This document shows, one piece after another, positions 1 to 10,800 of a DNA stretch of 64,000 nt. Origin of the DNA: Bactericera cockerelli (taxonomy: Eukaryota; Arthropoda; Insecta; Hemiptera; Triozidae); contig CM044962.1 of assembly GCA_024516035.1 (NCBI GenBank), forward strand, positions 1,922,437 through 1,986,436, read 5' to 3'. The stretch's first letter is position 1. Each line of letters starts with the position of its first letter. The notes below the pieces were generated by a model. It was given only the letters and a program-made list of their open reading frames with translations, had not been told where the DNA came from and made no database searches. The translations under genes were made by a program, and so were the position numbers.

Positions 1-430
1 TATTTTGGTTCCCGTGCCCCCCTAACTTATTGAGATCTTTTTTTTTACGGGATTAGTCTTAGAATTGGGAATTATTTTGGGTCCCGTGCCCCCCTAACTT
101 ATTGAGATCTTTTTTTTTACGGGATTAGTCTTAGAATTGGGAATTATTTTGGGTCCCGTGCCCCCCTAACTTATTGAGATCTTTTTTTACGGGATCAGTC
201 TTAGAATTGGAAATTATTTTGGGTCCCGTGCCCCCCTAACTTATTGAGATTTTTTTATTACGGGATTAGTCTTAGAATTGGGAATTAGTTTGGGTCCCGT
301 GCCCCCCTAACTTATTGAGATTATTTTTTACGGGACTAGTCTTAGAATTGGGAATTATTTTGGGGACCGTGACCCCCTAACTCATTGAGATCTTTTTTTT
401 TTACGGGATTAGGTATAATGAAATTTGAGA
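1..430. repeat. Tandem array, ~70-bp unit, about six copies
   Basis: The unit runs from a GGGTCCCGTGCCCCCC motif through a poly-T run and ACGGGATTAGTC to TTAGAATTGGG. It repeats about six times with small changes and is cut by the left window edge. The last copy runs into a C-rich stretch (470-490). No coding potential is seen. Confidence 0.9.
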
Positions 431-569
431 AACACCGCTTGCCGAAAAAATCTGGGGGGCACGTGCCCCCCGTGCCCCCCCCCCCCCCCCTATATCCGCG
501 CATGCGAATGAGAGTTAAAGAGAACCTTCTTTTTCTCTGTCTTATCCCGCTTGAGTAGGGTCGACGTTG

Positions 570-880
570 TTCAACCTCATAGTTGAAGTTGGTTGGTTTT
601 GGCACATTTTTCCGGCTGGATGCCCTTCCTAACGCAAACGATTCTATTATTTGATTTAACGTCCTGGATTAGAACGGGGGTTTTACCCTCCATTCGCTGG
701 GAATCGTACCAGCTACCCACATTAACCTCACTCAGCTTGGGTAAGGCCGGAAATGCCAGCCCCACATGCACGGAGTTAACAGATTTTTTTGTGTGAAAAA
801 TTTGCTCCGACCGGGGATCGAACTCAGGATCTCTGTACTACGGGCAATAGTCACAACCGTTACGCCACGGAGGCTGGCTG
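570..880 (-). mobile_element. tRNA-derived SINE, family A
   Basis: Read on the minus strand it starts with a tRNA-like head (CCTCCGTGGCGTAACGG... and a B-box-like GTTCGATCCCCGG). A body with CCGGCCTTACCCAAGCTGAG and a tail near GGATGCCCTTCC follow. The same body recurs at about 39927-40200, 50935-51240 and 60040-60280. Confidence 0.75.
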
Positions 881-1663
881 AGAGTTGAAGAGTATACCTG
901 TGATATAATTATATATGACAGGTGAGCTTGTTTACAGGTATTTATGAACAGCTACCTGCAGCACGTGATGAAAACACTTGTTCAGCACTAATTACTTGAA
1001 AAAACACCAACATTCGTTCACCCATATAAGCTGACGCAAAGAACATTTCTTTACAAACGTCTGCCTAACCACCAAGAAAATGGTTTCAACGATTTTTCCA
1101 GATATTACTTGCAACATCGGCTTTCTCGTACATATTTTCGCGGAGTGTCTCAATAGTAGATGAAGATGATGAGGAATTCTATGGAGACGAAAATTTCACA
1201 CACGTCCAAAGATGGGTTCGGCAGAATCCCATTTCACTCCATTCGGAATGGCTGGGGATGGGTGTCGGTAAAGATTTCAAATCCGACATCACACTTAACC
1301 ATTACATGAGCCCTCTCGAACTGAAACATCTCTTGGACAAATTGGCCGCAGAATATGAAGATCTTGTGAAAGTGTCGGAACTCGGCTTCAGTGCGGTGGA
1401 CCACACGCCAATCTATGCGGTGCAGATCAGTCGCAATGTGCAGGAGGACAGGGAGATGCTCAAGCCTATGTTCAAATTTGTGGCCAATATTGACGGAGAC
1501 GATACGGTTGGATATTTCTTGATGGTAAATATTTCAGGGACTATTGTGCGAGTATTTTGAGTTCGGTTCCGTAAGTCTTTCACAGGCTTAGATCAAGACG
1601 TACCGGAAAGATTAAACAAGCAACTGATGAGTCCAAGGAAAACAAATATTTTTTTATTTATTA

Positions 1664-1951
1664 AGATGTGTGTTTCACAGCCGTTTTTATTTCGTAGCCA
1701 TGAAACAGGAGCTACTGTAGACGCTTGTGGTCCATATTGCAGCCTGCCCATCCCGTAGTATGCCTCCCCTCTGATGGGCGAGAAGTGACTCAGTACTTCC
1801 CATTTAGGTGCTGGATCAACACGAGCGCACCGGAAGGTATCCCTTACAACGAACTGTAACCAAATTATGAATACAATTTTTTGTCGGCACGGGACGAAGC
1901 CGGGACTTTCCGCATGGCAAGCGAGTGATCAACCACTGAGCTATTCGTGCG
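1664..1951 (-). mobile_element. tRNA(Ala)-like SINE, family C
   Basis: It lies in intron 1 of the upstream carboxypeptidase copy. On the minus strand it has a CGATTAGCTCAGTGGTTAAG-type head (degenerate here), a body with GCTCGTGTTGATCCAGCACC and a tail with GAGCTCCTGTTTCATGGCTACG. Near-identical copies sit at 19028-19335, 43681-43970 and 52070-52355. Confidence 0.75.
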
Positions 1952-2871
1952 TACAAAATGCCAGGCCAAGTTCCTTCATTGTTTCATTTATGAAAATTTC
2001 AGACAACACTGATGCAGTATTTGGCGTACAGTTATGGGTACAACGATAGAGTCACTCGCCTGCTGAACACCACTGACATCTGGATTGTCCCAACCATGAA
2101 TCCGGACGGCCTCAGTAGATCCAAGGAGGGATGCGATCAGACCCACTCCGAGGGCAAATGCAACGGAGAGGGAGTTGATCTGGACAAAGATTTCCCACAA
2201 AACCAAATGACAAGTAAGAAAATATTTACTCATTATTATTATTATTATTAAATGCTTTATTAGATACAAATAACTATTATAAAAAATAAAATGAAAAAAT
2301 GGAAACAATATAAACAACAAAATGGAAAAAAATAAATACTTATGTATGTTATGTAGGAATAGACAGCATAATTGTCACTTACCTGATGTGAATTAAATCA
2401 ATTTATCTCAGGCCCTGGGAGTTTGTAACAGACCATTTTGATGGAGAAGTGTTATCTTTAGTTAGTGAAAATTACATTTTCTTAGTCATCCGGGTATTTT
2501 GGTCTTTTTTCTTTGCAGTACCACTCTTCAACCGGAAACGAGCCACATGCTGGAGTTCATCACGAGTAACCCTTTCGTCCTGTCTGGGAACCTGCAGGGG
2601 GGAGCCATAGTCGCCAGCTACTTCTTAGAGGACAATGTGGAGGGTACATCTGACGATAGAGACGTGTTTGAGAAGTTAGCCAAGACTTATGCTGGAAAGA
2701 ATGAGAAGATGGCAATCGGAACTGCGTGCAATCAATCTTTCCCCGGTGGAATCAGCGACGGAACCAAGTTGGGGAAAAAGGCTGGAAGTAAGTTTCATCA
2801 TACTCAACCGGTCATGTCCACCCAGGTCTCCTCCGATTGTTTTTGGCCGTCCTCTTGATCTTACTTCATAA

Positions 2872-3090
2872 TATAATAATACATAATAACACTCTTCAGT
2901 GGAAGGTAACCAGGTGAGGTTAATGCTCAAAGCATTTTCTACCACCTAACCCTCAGAGTCTTATTATTAAGTGTGGACACATGTTCAAATTAATGATGAA
3001 AAATGCATGCTCTGGGTGGGATTCGAAACAACGAATCCCTACGCTACCTAGATTACCGGACTATCGCGTTGACCACTTTATACCAGGGGC
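2872..3090 (-). mobile_element. tRNA-like SINE, family D
   Basis: It lies in intron 3 of the upstream carboxypeptidase copy. The family begins CACTGGTAGTCAAGTGGTTAA, has a GGTTCGAATCCCACCC B box, and ends ACCTTCCACTGAAGAGT before an AT repeat. Other copies are at about 6632-6800, 22748-22915, 39286-39496, 40885-41070, 52500-52708 and 60975-61110. Confidence 0.75.
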
Positions 3091-3159
3091 ACCATTGTAT
3101 ATTTCTGTATCTCCATCCATTTTAATAGTTTTATTCTTACTATTTTATCTTCTACTTTT

Positions 3160-3412
3160 TTTTAAGTGGGGTTTAACGTCGCTTTCAACTGCCATGGTCA
3201 TATCACGACGGGGGTTTTACCCTCCATTCGCAGGAAACTCACAAACCTGCTACTCACATTGACCTCACCCAGCCTGAGTGGGGCCGGGAAAAGCCAGCGT
3301 CACGAGAATTAGAATTTGAATGGTCACCCATCCAAGTCTTAACCTCGCTGGATGTCGCTTAACTTCGGTGTTCTGAAGGGAACCGGTGTATTCAACATGC
3401 CATCGACGCTGG
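3160..3412 (-). mobile_element. 5S-rRNA-derived SINE (SINE3-like), family G
   Basis: On the minus strand the head resembles the 5S rRNA internal promoter region (ATGCACCGGTTCTCG..., GATCACCGAAGTTAAGCAAC in better copies). A body with GGGTGAGGTTAATGTGGGTAGC and a tail CATGCAGTTGAAAGCGACGT follow. Other copies are at 7268-7490, 14702-14925, 23990-24235, 36150-36245 (head only), 38500-38745 and 43270-43430. Confidence 0.7.
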
Positions 3413-4732
3413 CTTCTTCTACTTTTGTTTGTGAGTTGATTTCTTGTTGTTTTTGATTTCTCCAGGTATGCAATATGCAAACTTCGTGCTATCCAACTGC
3501 TTCGACCTGACCTTACATCTCAGCTGTTGCAAGCACCCCCCCGCCAGCGAGCTCGCTACTCACTGGGACGACAACGTGGATGCTCTGTTCGCGTTGATGG
3601 ACAGTGCGCGAAGAGGAATCTATGGACTGGTGAAGGACACGGATGGAAACCCTATTAAAGGAGCTGTCATTACTGTGCATGGAAGGACCAAAGAGGTCAA
3701 GGGCACTGACCGAGGAGAGTACTGGCGGCTGCTGAAGCCGGGCCACTACAAAGTGACCGCCTCGGCCCCCGGCGCCATAGAGCAGACACAACACTTGGTC
3801 CGAATCCCCGAGAGACCTCCGTATGCCCTCCAACTGGACTTCACACTTACCCGTCAAGGCGTGCACGGAATTGTGACGAATGAGGACAACGAGCGGGTAG
3901 AAGCCACTATCAACGTGGCCACGATATTCGGCCTTCATGTGGCCGATGCAAAGACCACAAACGGAGAGTACTGGCTGTGTGTGCCGAATGGGATGAGGGT
4001 GTCTGTGTCGGCCACTGCTCAGGGGTACAAGACGGAGAGAAAATCTGTGACGGTCAACAAAGAGAATTCTTATGTCAAGGTTGATTTTGGTTTGATTAAT
4101 ACCTGAATCTATCAAAAAAGCTTCGTTATGAAAAATTTGAAACATGAAAAAATTGAAATCGGTGGTAGGTATTTTGTATTAAAAAAAAAAATATAAAAAC
4201 GAGCACAATACTTCCGATTTCTAATATTAGAAATTTCTCGGAAGTAAAATTAGTTGCAAATATTGTTTGTGTCACCAGTGGCGGAATTTGACTTCTTCTC
4301 GAGAGATAAGGAAAGTTGTCGTTTAGTAAAAAATAAATAAATTTAATTATATCGAAAAAGTTGTGTGATTTTCACACCTGATGTTTTATATCTGATTTTC
4401 ATTTTTATGTCATCAGATAATTATTTTCACAAATAGATTTTAAATGCCAGAAGTATTCTTTAATGATGGACACATGTATGAGGTGTAGGAATGTCAAGGT
4501 TTTGATATTATTTCTTCGTATTATGATTAGTATGAAGAATAATATACGTTTTGAAAAAAAAAATATTGAGCTGTTTGCTGTCTCGAAGGTTTGGTTCAGG
4601 TCACTCATTGATTCGTAATAATAAAATGATTCTAATATTTAAAAATTAAAATTAAACTATACCTACCCCTCTGGTACATTTGTAAAAATAATAATAATAC
4701 TATATTTCTTGTGTGCTGTTGAATAAATAATA

Positions 4733-4900
4733 AAAGGTTGGGTGGAAGAGATTGCCATAGGCAATAACCCCGCCCTTTAGTTAGGACATAGGTATGTATA
4801 TATTTTGTTTATTTTTTTTCCTGTTTATATTTATATTGTCAATGTTGTATTTTAATTTTTTAAGTTTTATGTTCTTTTAACAAAGAGTTTGATAATTATA
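4733..4900 (+). mobile_element. Interspersed repeat, family H
   Basis: Its hallmark is GGGTGGAAGAGATTGCCATA followed by GGCAATAACCCCGCCCTTTAGTTAGGACAT and an AT-rich tail ending near an AATAAAGAGTT-like motif. Copies occur at about 19550-19680 (-), 22072-22235 (+), 33445-33515 (-), 41110-41280 (-), 48842-49020 (+) and 54212-54360 (+). It has no obvious tRNA head and could be a SINE 3' half or a LINE 3' end. Confidence 0.65.
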
Positions 4901-4987
4901 AAAATGCTTATATTACGTATAGTTAACTAATATTTTCTCTTTCCTTTCTTTCCAATTAATTTCGATACACATTCAAAATAAGAAATG

Positions 4988-5130
4988 ACCACCGACCTCA
5001 GTAGCTTGATCGATAAGGCGGCGGACTTGTAACCTGGATGTCGCGGTGGGTGGTTCAAGTCCCGGTTTCAGCGTAGATTTAGTGAAGCGAGTTTGAGTGG
5101 TTCTGATATCACGAAAGTGACTAACACAAA
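4988..5130 (+). mobile_element. tRNA-like SINE, family E
   Basis: The copy starts ACCTCAGTAGCTTGATCGAT and has a B-box-like GGTTCAAGTCCCGG, followed by CAGCGTAGATTTAGT and a TTTGAGTGG...CACGAAAGTG tail. Related copies are at 24676-24790, 38330-38470, 54440-54585 (-), 58880-59025 (-), 60690-60840 (-) and 63345-63450 (-). Confidence 0.75.
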
Positions 5131-5254
5131 TATGATAAAAAAATAATAATTAAATAACCACTATCTTCACTATATCCATTTTTGTGTGAAAATGATGTAG
5201 CGTATAGTTGCGCAGTGTAGACTGTAAAGTCTGTAAACGATAATAAAAATAAAA

Positions 5255-5575
5255 TAGTCACCGTGGCAAAGTAAGTTAGCGCGCTAGGCATTGCTAGCAT
5301 GGTGACCTGGGTTCCAATCCCGAACGGGGCAGAATTTTTCTGCTCTGTACTTGGATGTTTGAGGTCCACTCATACCTCGTGAGAAAAAAAAAAAAAAAAA
5401 ATGGTTACTAGTGTGAATAACGACCAGTGGCGGCATTACCAGAGTAAAAAGAAATTAATGTAATAGAATAATTTGAAATGTGAAGAAGGTCTTAGTAATG
5501 CTGCACTGATGCCCACAAAAAATGTGAAGAGGCCTTGTGCTTTACCCACAATAAAATCATACATTACGTTAGTAA
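5255..5575 (+). mobile_element. tRNA-like SINE, family F
   Basis: The head is AGTCACCGTGGCAAAGTAAG with TTAGCGCGCTAGGC. A B-box GGTTCCAATCCC follows, then a body containing ACCTCGTGAG and AACGACCAGTGGCGGCATTA. A fuller copy is at 12300-12620 and an inverted one at 32195-32495. Confidence 0.75.
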
Positions 5576-5804
5576 AAAACAAAAAATTCACAAGGATAAT
5601 ATCATGTACGATACGATAAGTCAAACTTACCTTTCTGCAAATCCCTGAACTTGGGACTGGAACCACCAACCTCCAGATTAGTGAACGCTCGGAACACTGC
5701 CTTTCTGATACTGATAGGATTAAGTAAAAAGTAATCACTATGACCTTTGGCTGGGGGACGTTGATCAGGGAGAAAACCAGAGTCTCGCTAGAGGACTTAA
5801 AATA

Positions 5805-6005
5805 ATAGATAATAATAATATCGTCTTATTTAACTCTCCGATTAGGACTAATGAGTCCCATTATTCCAGCAGTAAGCTCAAGACGTATAATTATGTGGTA
5901 AAAATCCCTAATGGGAGGATAACTTGTCATGCCCCGGCTGGGTTTCGAACCCGCGACCTCTGGATTCATAGAGTGCCGCCTTTACCACTGAGCAACCGGG
6001 ACAGC
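5805..6005 (-). mobile_element. tRNA-like SINE, family B
   Basis: On the minus strand it begins TGTCCCGGTTGCTCAGTGGT, has GGGTTCGAAACCC, and ends in the TAATGGGACTCATTAGTCCTAATCGG region and an ATTATT tail. It is the most abundant family here: 15375-15580, 23430-23527 (-), 24250-24460, 39500-39662 (-), 40233-40444 (-), 43574-44075 (interrupted), 48487-48700 (-), 51787-51985 (-), 53176-53330 (-). Confidence 0.75.
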
Positions 6006-6631
6006 AATATTTTTTTTAAATATAACCGGGGATCGAACTCGGAATCTCTGGACGACGCGACGGGCAGTAGTCACAATCGTCACGCCACGGAGGCTGGCTC
6101 ATACCATCATACTTACGTAATCATATTTTATGTTAGGAATTTCCAGTAGACAACGTGGAGTAGTGAGGATATAGGTAAAAGGTTATTTTGATTAATAGAT
6201 AGTTTTATTTGTACTTAAAATATGAAAAAGCATCGTACACAGGTATTAAAAAAAAGAAAAAAAATTAGAAAAGGAAAATAAATAAATATATAATTTATAT
6301 AAAAAATAAGATATTTAAGTGGCTTGGATTTTATCACTAAGATCTTTCAATTTTCAAATCAAACTATCTAATGTTTTTTAGGTACTATTTTGTAATTATA
6401 TCCCAGTAAAAAAATGTCGAATGAAAAAAAAAAAAAACTAGTAATCTTGCAGAAAAACGTCTACAACTCTAATCTATTGAAATTTGTTTCAATTTTTCTA
6501 GATATTTTACCGTGTTTTTTACAGAAAAATCTTGAGGAGTAGTATAAAAAAGTTGTTCGGTTTCTTTAGTTGTCCTTTTTGAGGAGCATTGTGCTGTTAC
6601 TAGATTGAATCATCGCCTCTGAAGTATTAAT

Positions 6632-6800
6632 GCATTGGTAGTCAAGTAGTTAACGCGCTAGTCTAGTAATCCAGGTAGCGTAAATTTTCCTTATTAATTT
6701 GAGTTTGTGTTCACATAATAATAAGACTCTGAGGGTAAAGTGGTAGAAAATGCTTTGAGCAGTAACTTCTGGTGGCTTCCACTGAAGAGTATTATTATTA
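6632..6800 (+). mobile_element. tRNA-like SINE, family D
   Basis: A diverged copy with GCATTGGTAGTCAAGTAGTT at its head and TTCCACTGAAGAGTATTATT at its tail. The part around the B box is deleted. Confidence 0.65.
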
Positions 6801-6919
6801 TCATGTTGTATGTAAAACAGCTGAGTGTGTTAATTTGTCATGAGATACCTGTTACAATAATAATAATAATAACAACAACTGCTAGCTCTAATTACCTACT
6901 GGGAAAAGTCTATATATCA

Positions 6920-7125
6920 GCTGGCTGGGGGACTCTAAACAGGGAGTAGACCAGCAGTCTGGCTGGGGACTATAAACAGGGAGTAGACCAGCATTGGCTT
7001 GGTTCTGGGGGCCCTTATCAAATATTAGGCAACTTGTTAACACAGTGGTAGAAGTGCTGAGTCATTCCTCCTCTGTCTGGCTACCATCATTCACGATGAC
7101 GCCAGCCTATGATGACGATTAAGAC
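6920..7125 (+). mobile_element. Interspersed element, family I
   Basis: It has a double terminal unit GGCTGGGGGACTATAAACAG...GAGTAGACCAGCAGTCT followed by TTGGCTTGGTTCTGGGGG. It ends in GTCTGGCTACCATCATTCAC and GATGACGCCA. Other copies are at 20310-20475 (-), 25305-25440 (-), 40650-40870 (-) and 61100-61310 (+). The terminal unit is tandemly expanded at 58205-58765. Confidence 0.65.
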
Positions 7126-7267
7126 AACTGTATTTATGTATCATCAGATACTCATTACAGTAATAATAATATGTACTTCGTAACCACAACAACTGGTAGC
7201 TACACTAATTACCTACTGAGAAAAAAAACTTGTGTGAACATCACACAACTTACCGTATCCCTCATAA

Positions 7268-7490
7268 AAGCCAGCGTCGATGGCGCGTTCAACGCACCGG
7301 TTCTTGTAGAATCACCAAAGTTAAGCAACGTTCAGCGATGTGAAGACTTCATGATGCTGGCATTCCGGGCCAACCCACTCAGTGTGATGTTAATGTGGTT
7401 AATAGGTTTGGGAGTTTCCTGTGAATGGAGGGTAACACCCCCGTAGTGATATGACCATGCAGTTGAAAGCGACGTTAATCCCAAATTAAA
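7268..7490 (+). mobile_element. 5S-rRNA-derived SINE, family G
   Basis: A nearly complete copy: 5S-like head (CGCACCGGTTCTTGTAG, AAGTTAAGCAACG), then a body and tail ending CATGCAGTTGAAAGCGACG. Confidence 0.75.
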
Positions 7491-7894
7491 TAAAAATGAG
7501 AAAAAAAATGTCCCTAAAAATGAAGGTCATTTTCGCCACTAGTGACTATATTTGAGACTTTCTATAAATTTAATTTTGTTTCTTTGTGTCTCCGCTCCTC
7601 TGCCAATGACAGGGTTTCGCCGTTACTATTATAACAGTAGTTTCTATTCGAATATCACCAACCAAATAAGGAAGGGTCGGCAATTCTGCGAAAGAGTGGT
7701 CGATTTCCGACACTAGTGAATCAATAAAACAGTAGGACTACACTGAAAACTGACGTTCGATAAATTTGGGTGATTTCATCACTTTCCTTTCTATAGGATA
7801 AGGAAAGTAAAAAAAAACTGGCAAAAAAAGAAACATATTAGCTGCTGCAAACAGTTTTTTCATTTTATACGATTGCCTAACCCCATGCAAGAAA

Positions 7895-10800
7895 ATGGTT
7901 TCACAATTTCTTCTGGTGCAACTTTTAATATCGGGTTTCTCTTGCACATTTTTGGGGAAAGTCGAAGTAGGAAATTTAACCTGGGATGAACTCTTCAAAG
8001 GTGAAGATCTATCAGAACTAGTAAGGAAACTCAACGAGAATTCTTCGAATAAAATCGAGTTTCTCACTCAATCGGAGGAGCTCGTTGTTGGGAAAGATCA
8101 AGAAAAACTAATTAAGCTAGACGAGTACATGAACTTTGAAGAACTGAAAGTGCTCCTGGACAAACTGGCCGCAGAATATGAAGATATTGTGAAAGTGTCG
8201 CAACTGGGCCTGAGTGCGGTGGACCACACGCCAATCTATGCGGTTCAAATCAGTCGCAATGTACAGGAGGACAGGGAGATGCTCAAGCCTATGTTCAAAT
8301 TTGTGGCGAATATTGACGGAGACGATGCCGTTGGATATTTCTTGATGGTAATATTTCAGCAATTAACAATAGAGCCTAATTTTTACCGTCTAATTAGGAC
8401 TAATAAATCCAATTACTTCAAAAATAAGTCGAATGCGTCAAGAATTTGTCATGTCCCGTCTGGGTGTGAAACCCGTGACTCCCGGATTGAAAGTTAATCG
8501 CCGTCGTGACACATTGTAACTTTCATTTTTCAGATCTGCCTTAAAATTATCTTATATAAAGCAGATAGGAAAGTAATGGAATCACCCAAAATTTTAGATA
8601 GGTAGTCATATTCCAGTGAAAATATTCATTCTAGACTCCCCAGAACCTTTCAACTACGATGGTCCGTGTGTTTTTGTCAGTGAAAAAGATATCCCAAAAA
8701 CAGTATAACTTGAAATTTGTTATGTAGACCACATAATATGGGAGGAGAATGCGACTCGAAACGATGCTATATTTGTACCACCAATCGGCGGTTTTTTTTC
8801 GTCTACAACCCATCACGAATGACAGGAATCCTTCGATTCCTGTCCACCCTGTGAGGACAGTGAGGCAATAACTAACGCGTTATGGTGTTCTGCGGGTAAA
8901 CGGTAAAACTCATTTGTTTTTAGAACAAGTTTCTTTTCATTTATTTTTAAAGTGAATTTTTAATATAATAATTTCAGACAACACTCATTCAAATGTTGGC
9001 GCACAGTTATGGTTACGATGAGAGAGTCTCTCGCCTGCTAAATACAACTGACATCTGGATTGTTCCAACCATGAATCCGGACGGCCTCAGAAGATCCAAA
9101 GAGGGATGCAATCAGACCCAATCCGAGGGCAAAGGTAATGGGAAAGGAATAGACCTGGACATAGATTTCCCGGACAAACCAAATGACGAGTAAGTAGTGC
9201 TGTGTGAAATAATCATTTCATAATACTCGTAATAAGATAAGACTAGGACTCCATGTCATCTGGACTATATTTGCCGACCAAATGTCGATAAACATTTCCA
9301 GTGGCGTAGCTAGACCTAAATTTCGGGGTGGTGCAGAAATCTCGCCTAACGTATATTCCATCTTTGCTGGGGTTTCTTGGAAATTTCGGGGGGGGGGGGG
9401 GGGGGGTTTGTCCCCAAAAACCCCCCTCCCCCCTGGCTACGTCACTGTACAATTAACTGTAAATAAATCTTTGTACCACTATATTTTACCTGGTTTTAAA
9501 TAGGTATAATTCTGTGGTCCAATCAAAGTTTTCACCTAAATCTTTAGTACTCAATTCATAGACTCAGGTATAGGTCTTATTATTGTTATTATTTTGACAG
9601 GACAACTCGTCAACCGGAAACGAGCCACATGCTGGAGTTCATCACGAGTAACCCTTTCGTCCTGTCTGGGAACCTGCAGGGGGGAGCCATAGTCGCCAGC
9701 TACTTCTTAGAGGACAATGTGGAGGGCACATCTGACGATAGAGAAGTCTTTGAGAAGTTAGCCAAGACTTATGCTGAACAGAATGAAAGGATGGCAAACG
9801 GAACTGCTTGCGATCAATCTTTCCCCGGTGGCATCAGCGACGGAAACAACTTGGGGAAAAAGGCTGGAAGTAAGTTTGTTTTCCTGTTTGTAAAGATAAT
9901 AATATTTATTTCTAATTGGAAGTTAACCCCTAATAATCAAAACCAGAGTGTACTTAAGCGTAATAAAGTGATTTAATGATATTCATATTTCTGAAATCTT
10001 AAGTACCTATATCCAAAGAGGAAGCTAATAGTCTAAAGACACAACAACTTATATTCCTATGGCTTTTAATATTTGTTTAACTTGAGATTTTGGTTAGTAG
10101 TAACAAGCTTACATTTCTTCATATTTACTCGACTTAAAGGGGTATTATCGATTGTCAAATGTATAGATATAGGAATTTCTAATAGTATTGTAAGTCATCA
10201 TTTACATTTGCTCAAGTTTAGCTCCATCAGGTTATTTTGACACCAGCAATGCAGGCGCCGCAACACTTCCTGCATGATCTATGTATCGGCTTATCCCCAA
10301 ACACTTATGTCAATTTTAAAGTAATCAGCAAAAAGCCATCTAAAGACCACTCGACATTGGGTTTTTAATTTGATTATCACATATTAAATCCTCAAATATC
10401 ATTTGAAACTTAGGTTTTTATTCACTGGGGATAGTGCTTCATCAATTGATGAAAAATTATTATACCAATGATTGAAATCATAATAAAATTATGATTTTTA
10501 AATTTTTAGATTATGATTGTTTCTTTTAATGTTTGTTTAAAAAATAAGAATTCATATAATGAAATGTTCACATTCAGAAATTTAGTTAATATGTCTATAT
10601 CGTCTGCAAATCTAAGCATGTCTCCGTTCCCTCCACGTATGTTTATTACAACCGCAATCTTTTCTCTCATCGTATTCTTCTTGAACATACAATTTAAGTA
10701 GGTATGGCGGCAAAGGACATCCTTGACGCATACCTTTCATGATTTTGACCTCTTCTTCATTTTTTCCTCATCTAATTACTCCTATTTCGGTTTTTTTATA

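Larger units (their letters stand above)
1080..4106 (+). pseudogene. M14B carboxypeptidase-like (CPD/CPN type), upstream tandem copy, catalytic residues lost and frame broken
   Basis: Four exons are seen: 1080-1524, 2003-2213, 2519-2787 and 3466-4106, each with GT/AG borders. The protein would be an M14 carboxypeptidase domain followed by two transthyretin-like (CarboxypepD_reg) domains. Family members cut C-terminal Arg/Lys from secreted peptides, but here the zinc motif HxxE reads DGDD, the third zinc His (LHGG) is Gln (LQGG), the NRNFPD substrate site is DKDFPQ, the Glu before LSCCK is His, and the active-site Tyr of the NY pair is Phe. From the ATG conserved with the second copy (AAGAAAATGG context) frame 1 stops at 1161. 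The homologous signal-peptide and mature frame is reached only by skipping one base near 1090, so there is one extra base relative to copy 2. Exon 2 is one base shorter than its copy-2 counterpart near 2195-2205, which breaks the phase into exon 3. It is likely a decaying copy; a missed upstream exon or assembly indels are alternatives. Confidence 0.65.
4107..7894. other. Intergenic spacer between the two carboxypeptidase copies
   Basis: No gene is seen. It is AT-rich and made largely of repeats: a near-palindromic element (4200-4250), family H (4733-4900), and SINE copies E (4988-5130), F (5255-5570), B (5805-6005), A fragment (6025-6100), D (6632-6800), I (6920-7125) and G (7268-7490). AATAAA-type signals at about 4329-4340 could end the upstream transcript. 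Confidence 0.7.

Noticed and set aside
1258..1560. Start of the upstream carboxypeptidase copy at the ATG 1258
   Set aside because: The homologous frame continues upstream through a plausible signal peptide and acidic stretch to about 1085; 1258 would remove the secretion signal.
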